Shown here piece after piece: positions 5,602 through 7,180 of a stretch of DNA of 7,180 nt; within the stretch, counting starts at the first letter, position 1; each line of letters opens with the position of its first letter. The DNA comes from CAZHZT01 sp964537285 (lineage in GTDB: Bacteria; Bacteroidota; Bacteroidia; Chitinophagales; Saprospiraceae): contig CAZHZT010000187.1 of assembly GCA_964537285.1 (NCBI GenBank), positions 1 to 7,180 of the forward strand, given 5' to 3'. The position numbers and the translations under genes were made by a program. The notes under the pieces are model-generated. The model searched no databases. It saw only the letters and a list, made by a program, of their open reading frames with translations, and was not told the origin of the DNA.

Positions 5602-6942
5602 ATGTTATACCTAGTTGAATTTGATCCTACCTTAGTAGGTCTTTCCATTGTGGTTTTTAGCGTTGTTATCCTTGCACTGGCTTTTATGCTTATTTATGCA
5701 AGGAAGCAGTTGGTTCCACAAGGAGATGTGAAAATTATAATTAATGGTGACGAAGACAACCCATTGGTGGTGCAGCCAGGGGCATCTTTGTTATCTGCTT
5801 TGTCTGATAGAAGTGTTTTCTTGCCTTCTGCTTGCGGTGGTGGTGGAACTTGTGCAATGTGCGAATGCCACGTAGATGAGGGTGGGGGAGATGTTCTTCC
5901 AACAGAACTTAATCACTTGACTCGTAAGGAAGTTGCTGAGCACAAGCGTCTGGCTTGCCAGGTAAAGGTTCGTTCTGATATGAAGATTCGTGTGCCGGAA
6001 GAAATCTTCGGTATCAAAAAGTGGGAGTGCGAAGTGGTTTCTAACTATAACGTAGCTTCTTTTATCAAAGAATTTGTTGTAAGACTTCCAGATGGTGAAA
6101 CCCTTGATTTCGAATCGGGTGGGTATGTCCAGATTGATGTTCCTGTGTGTGAAGTCGAATACAAAAACTTTGATGTTACCGCACATCCACGTATGACGGA
6201 CAAAAAGTCGGACGAATATCAACCCGTTTGGGATAAATTCCAAATGTGGGGCTTGAAAATGAAGAATGATGAGGAGCAATTCCGTGCCTACTCAATGGCA
6301 AATCACCCGGCTGAAGGTAATATCGTGATGTTGAACATTCGTATCGCTACACCACCCTGGGATCGTAAAAACAATACCTGGATGGCTGTCAATCCGGGCG
6401 TTTGCTCGTCGTATGTTTTTAACTGCCAACCTGGTGATAAAGTGACTGTTTCCGGTCCTTACGGAGAGTTTTTCATTAAGCCTACTAAAAAAGAAATGGT
6501 TTATATCGGTGGTGGAGCAGGTATGGCACCGCTTCGCTCGCATATTTTCCACTTATTTCATACACTTAAAACCACTGATCGCAAAGTTTCTTACTGGTAC
6601 GGTGGCCGTTCTCGTCAAGAGTTATTTTACACTGAGGATTTTCGTGATATTGAGAAAGATTTCGATAACTTCAGGTATTATATTGCCTTATCTGATAAAA
6701 AAGTAGCAGAAGAGGTCGATAAGTGGAAGTTAAAGGAAAATATTGACGATACAGCTGGTGAAGGCTTTCTTGGCTTTATTCACCAGGTACTTTACGATGA
6801 GTACCTTAAGAATCATTCGGAGCCGGAAGAAATTGAATACTATCTTTGCGGTCCTCCATTGATGCTTCAGGCCGCGATGAAGATGTTGGATGATCTCGGT
6901 GTTCCTGATGAGAACATCGCGTTTGATGACTTCGGAAGTTAA
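5602..6942 (+). CDS. nqrF: Na+-translocating NADH:quinone reductase subunit F (NADH dehydrogenase component)
   Basis: NqrF is the entry point for electrons. It oxidises NADH on the cytoplasmic face through FAD and hands electrons to a [2Fe-2S] cluster. Domains in order, numbered from the ATG at 5602: one membrane helix (about 10-32); a ferredoxin-type domain with Cys78, Cys84, Cys87 and Cys119, in the same spacing as Vibrio Cys70/76/79/111; an FAD domain with RAYS (228-231) and GPYGEFF (285-291); an NADH domain with GGGAGMAPLRSH (303-314), YWYGGRS (331-337) and CGPP (416-419); and the usual DDFG end. A TTG-started version from 5572 would add ten residues from A/T-rich gap DNA, so the ATG is preferred (446 residues). 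That is about 38 longer than Vibrio, with extra residues near 193-225 and a charged insertion near 366-385. Cys89 is an extra cysteine beside the cluster. Last gene, 27 bases before the terminator. Confidence 0.97.
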   Translation: MLYLVEFDPTLVGLSIVVFSVVILALAFMLIYARKQLVPQGDVKIIINGDEDNPLVVQPGASLLSALSDRSVFLPSACGGGGTCAMCECHVDEGGGDVLPTELNHLTRKEVAEHKRLACQVKVRSDMKIRVPEEIFGIKKWECEVVSNYNVASFIKEFVVRLPDGETLDFESGGYVQIDVPVCEVEYKNFDVTAHPRMTDKKSDEYQPVWDKFQMWGLKMKNDEEQFRAYSMANHPAEGNIVMLNIRIATPPWDRKNNTWMAVNPGVCSSYVFNCQPGDKVTVSGPYGEFFIKPTKKEMVYIGGGAGMAPLRSHIFHLFHTLKTTDRKVSYWYGGRSRQELFYTEDFRDIEKDFDNFRYYIALSDKKVAEEVDKWKLKENIDDTAGEGFLGFIHQVLYDEYLKNHSEPEEIEYYLCGPPLMLQAAMKMLDDLGVPDENIAFDDFGS

Positions 6943-6969
6943 AATGATAATCGAATAGTTGTCTTATAA

Positions 6970-7007
6970 AAAATGAGTCATCCCGAATTTTCGGGATGGC
7001 TCATTTT
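6970..7007 (+). terminator. Intrinsic terminator of the nqr operon
   Basis: Bases 6970-6985 pair with 6992-7007 (16 pairs, one of them a G-U wobble) around the loop AATTTT. The stem begins with AAAA and ends in TTTT, so it can act on both strands. It starts 27 bases after the nqrF stop codon, the right place for the end of the operon. Its core (6973-7004) is one of three related hairpins in this window, and its last two core bases overlap the start of the 28-bp repeat. Confidence 0.85.
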
Positions 7008-7030
7008 GGTTCTAGATGATTTCATTTGGT
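7003..7030 (+). repeat. 28-bp inverted repeat flanking the operon, downstream copy
   Basis: Exact reverse complement of 137-164. It begins inside the 3' arm of the terminator and ends 21 bases before a second hairpin of the same family (7052-7082). Together the two copies bracket the whole operon in opposite orientation, about 6.8 kb apart. Confidence 0.85.
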
Positions 7031-7051
7031 AAATATTTTAAGAACAAAAAA

Positions 7052-7082
7052 ATGAGTCATCACAGATTTTTAGGAACCTCAT
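7052..7082 (+). repeat. Decayed third hairpin copy
   Basis: This segment starts with the same ten bases as the terminator core (ATGAGTCATC) and ends in CCTCAT, but the inner stem has lost most pairing; only ATGAG/CTCAT at the base remains. On the minus strand it is followed by a run of T (complement of 7046-7052), so it might serve as a weak terminator for a gene converging from the right. Bases 7083-7180 contain a 6-bp hairpin (7089-7094 with 7107-7112) and no supported gene. Confidence 0.5.
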
Positions 7083-7180
7083 GTCGTCACTGCAATTAAA
7101 AAAAGGTGCAGTAATCAATACTTTAGACCGGCCTTATTCAATTTAGCTTTTTGAAAGGCTGGCAGCCGTTAAAAAATGAA

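Noticed and set aside
5791..6279. 162-codon minus-strand open frame inside nqrF
   Set aside because: It lies fully opposite conserved ferredoxin and FAD domains of nqrF and resembles no protein; other minus-strand frames in the operon are shadows likewise.
310..6942. Rnf complex instead of Na+-NQR
   Set aside because: NqrA and an FAD/[2Fe-2S] NqrF are present, and there is no RnfB or RnfC-type multi-cluster ferredoxin.
7081..7146. 21-codon + strand frame starting ATGTCG
   Set aside because: Too short, begins inside a decayed hairpin, no recognisable product.

Overview
The window holds one complete operon, nqrABCDEF, on the + strand. It encodes all six subunits of the sodium-translocating NADH:quinone oxidoreductase (Na+-NQR). 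Gene order and cofactor residues follow the well-studied Vibrio complex. Both covalent-FMN threonines (NqrB Thr249, NqrC Thr210), the four intramembrane cysteines (NqrD Cys45/Cys128, NqrE Cys27/Cys120) and the NqrF [2Fe-2S], FAD and NADH motifs are all present. The complex should therefore be functional.

The organism is most likely a member of Bacteroidota or a close relative. The DNA is moderately AT-rich. None of the six genes has a clear Shine-Dalgarno sequence, and most starts follow A-rich leaders. The putative promoter is of the TAnnTTTG type used by the Bacteroidota sigma factor. The proteins are Bacteroidota-like variants of Na+-NQR. Genus cannot be told from this window.

Layout: 1-309 is non-coding and carries a small hairpin (9-34), a repeat element read on the minus strand (78-164), a perfect CRP/FNR-type palindrome (241-256) and a -7 promoter element (274-281). 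The genes follow at 310-6942 with gaps of 40, 109, 63, 26 and 50 bases. The 109-base nqrB-nqrC gap contains a possible attenuator. A strong hairpin terminator (6970-7007) ends the operon. The last 173 bases hold a second, decayed hairpin and no supported gene.

How the genes work together: NqrF oxidises NADH on the cytoplasmic side and passes electrons through FAD and [2Fe-2S] to the NqrD/NqrE iron centre. They then move to FMN in NqrC, FMN in NqrB, riboflavin and finally quinone at NqrB/NqrA, while Na+ is exported. The flavin transferase ApbE and the maturation factor NqrM are not in the window and must lie elsewhere.

This is an ordinary respiratory operon with unusual details. NqrA, normally a soluble peripheral subunit, carries an N-terminal extension of about 102 residues with a signal peptide and a membrane anchor. 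NqrB has an insertion of about 43 residues just before its FMN site and a Leu where Vibrio has the Gly linked to korormicin resistance. A 28-bp sequence occurs exactly twice, in opposite orientation, on the two sides of the operon, each copy linked to the same hairpin family. I see no sign of a wholly new system.
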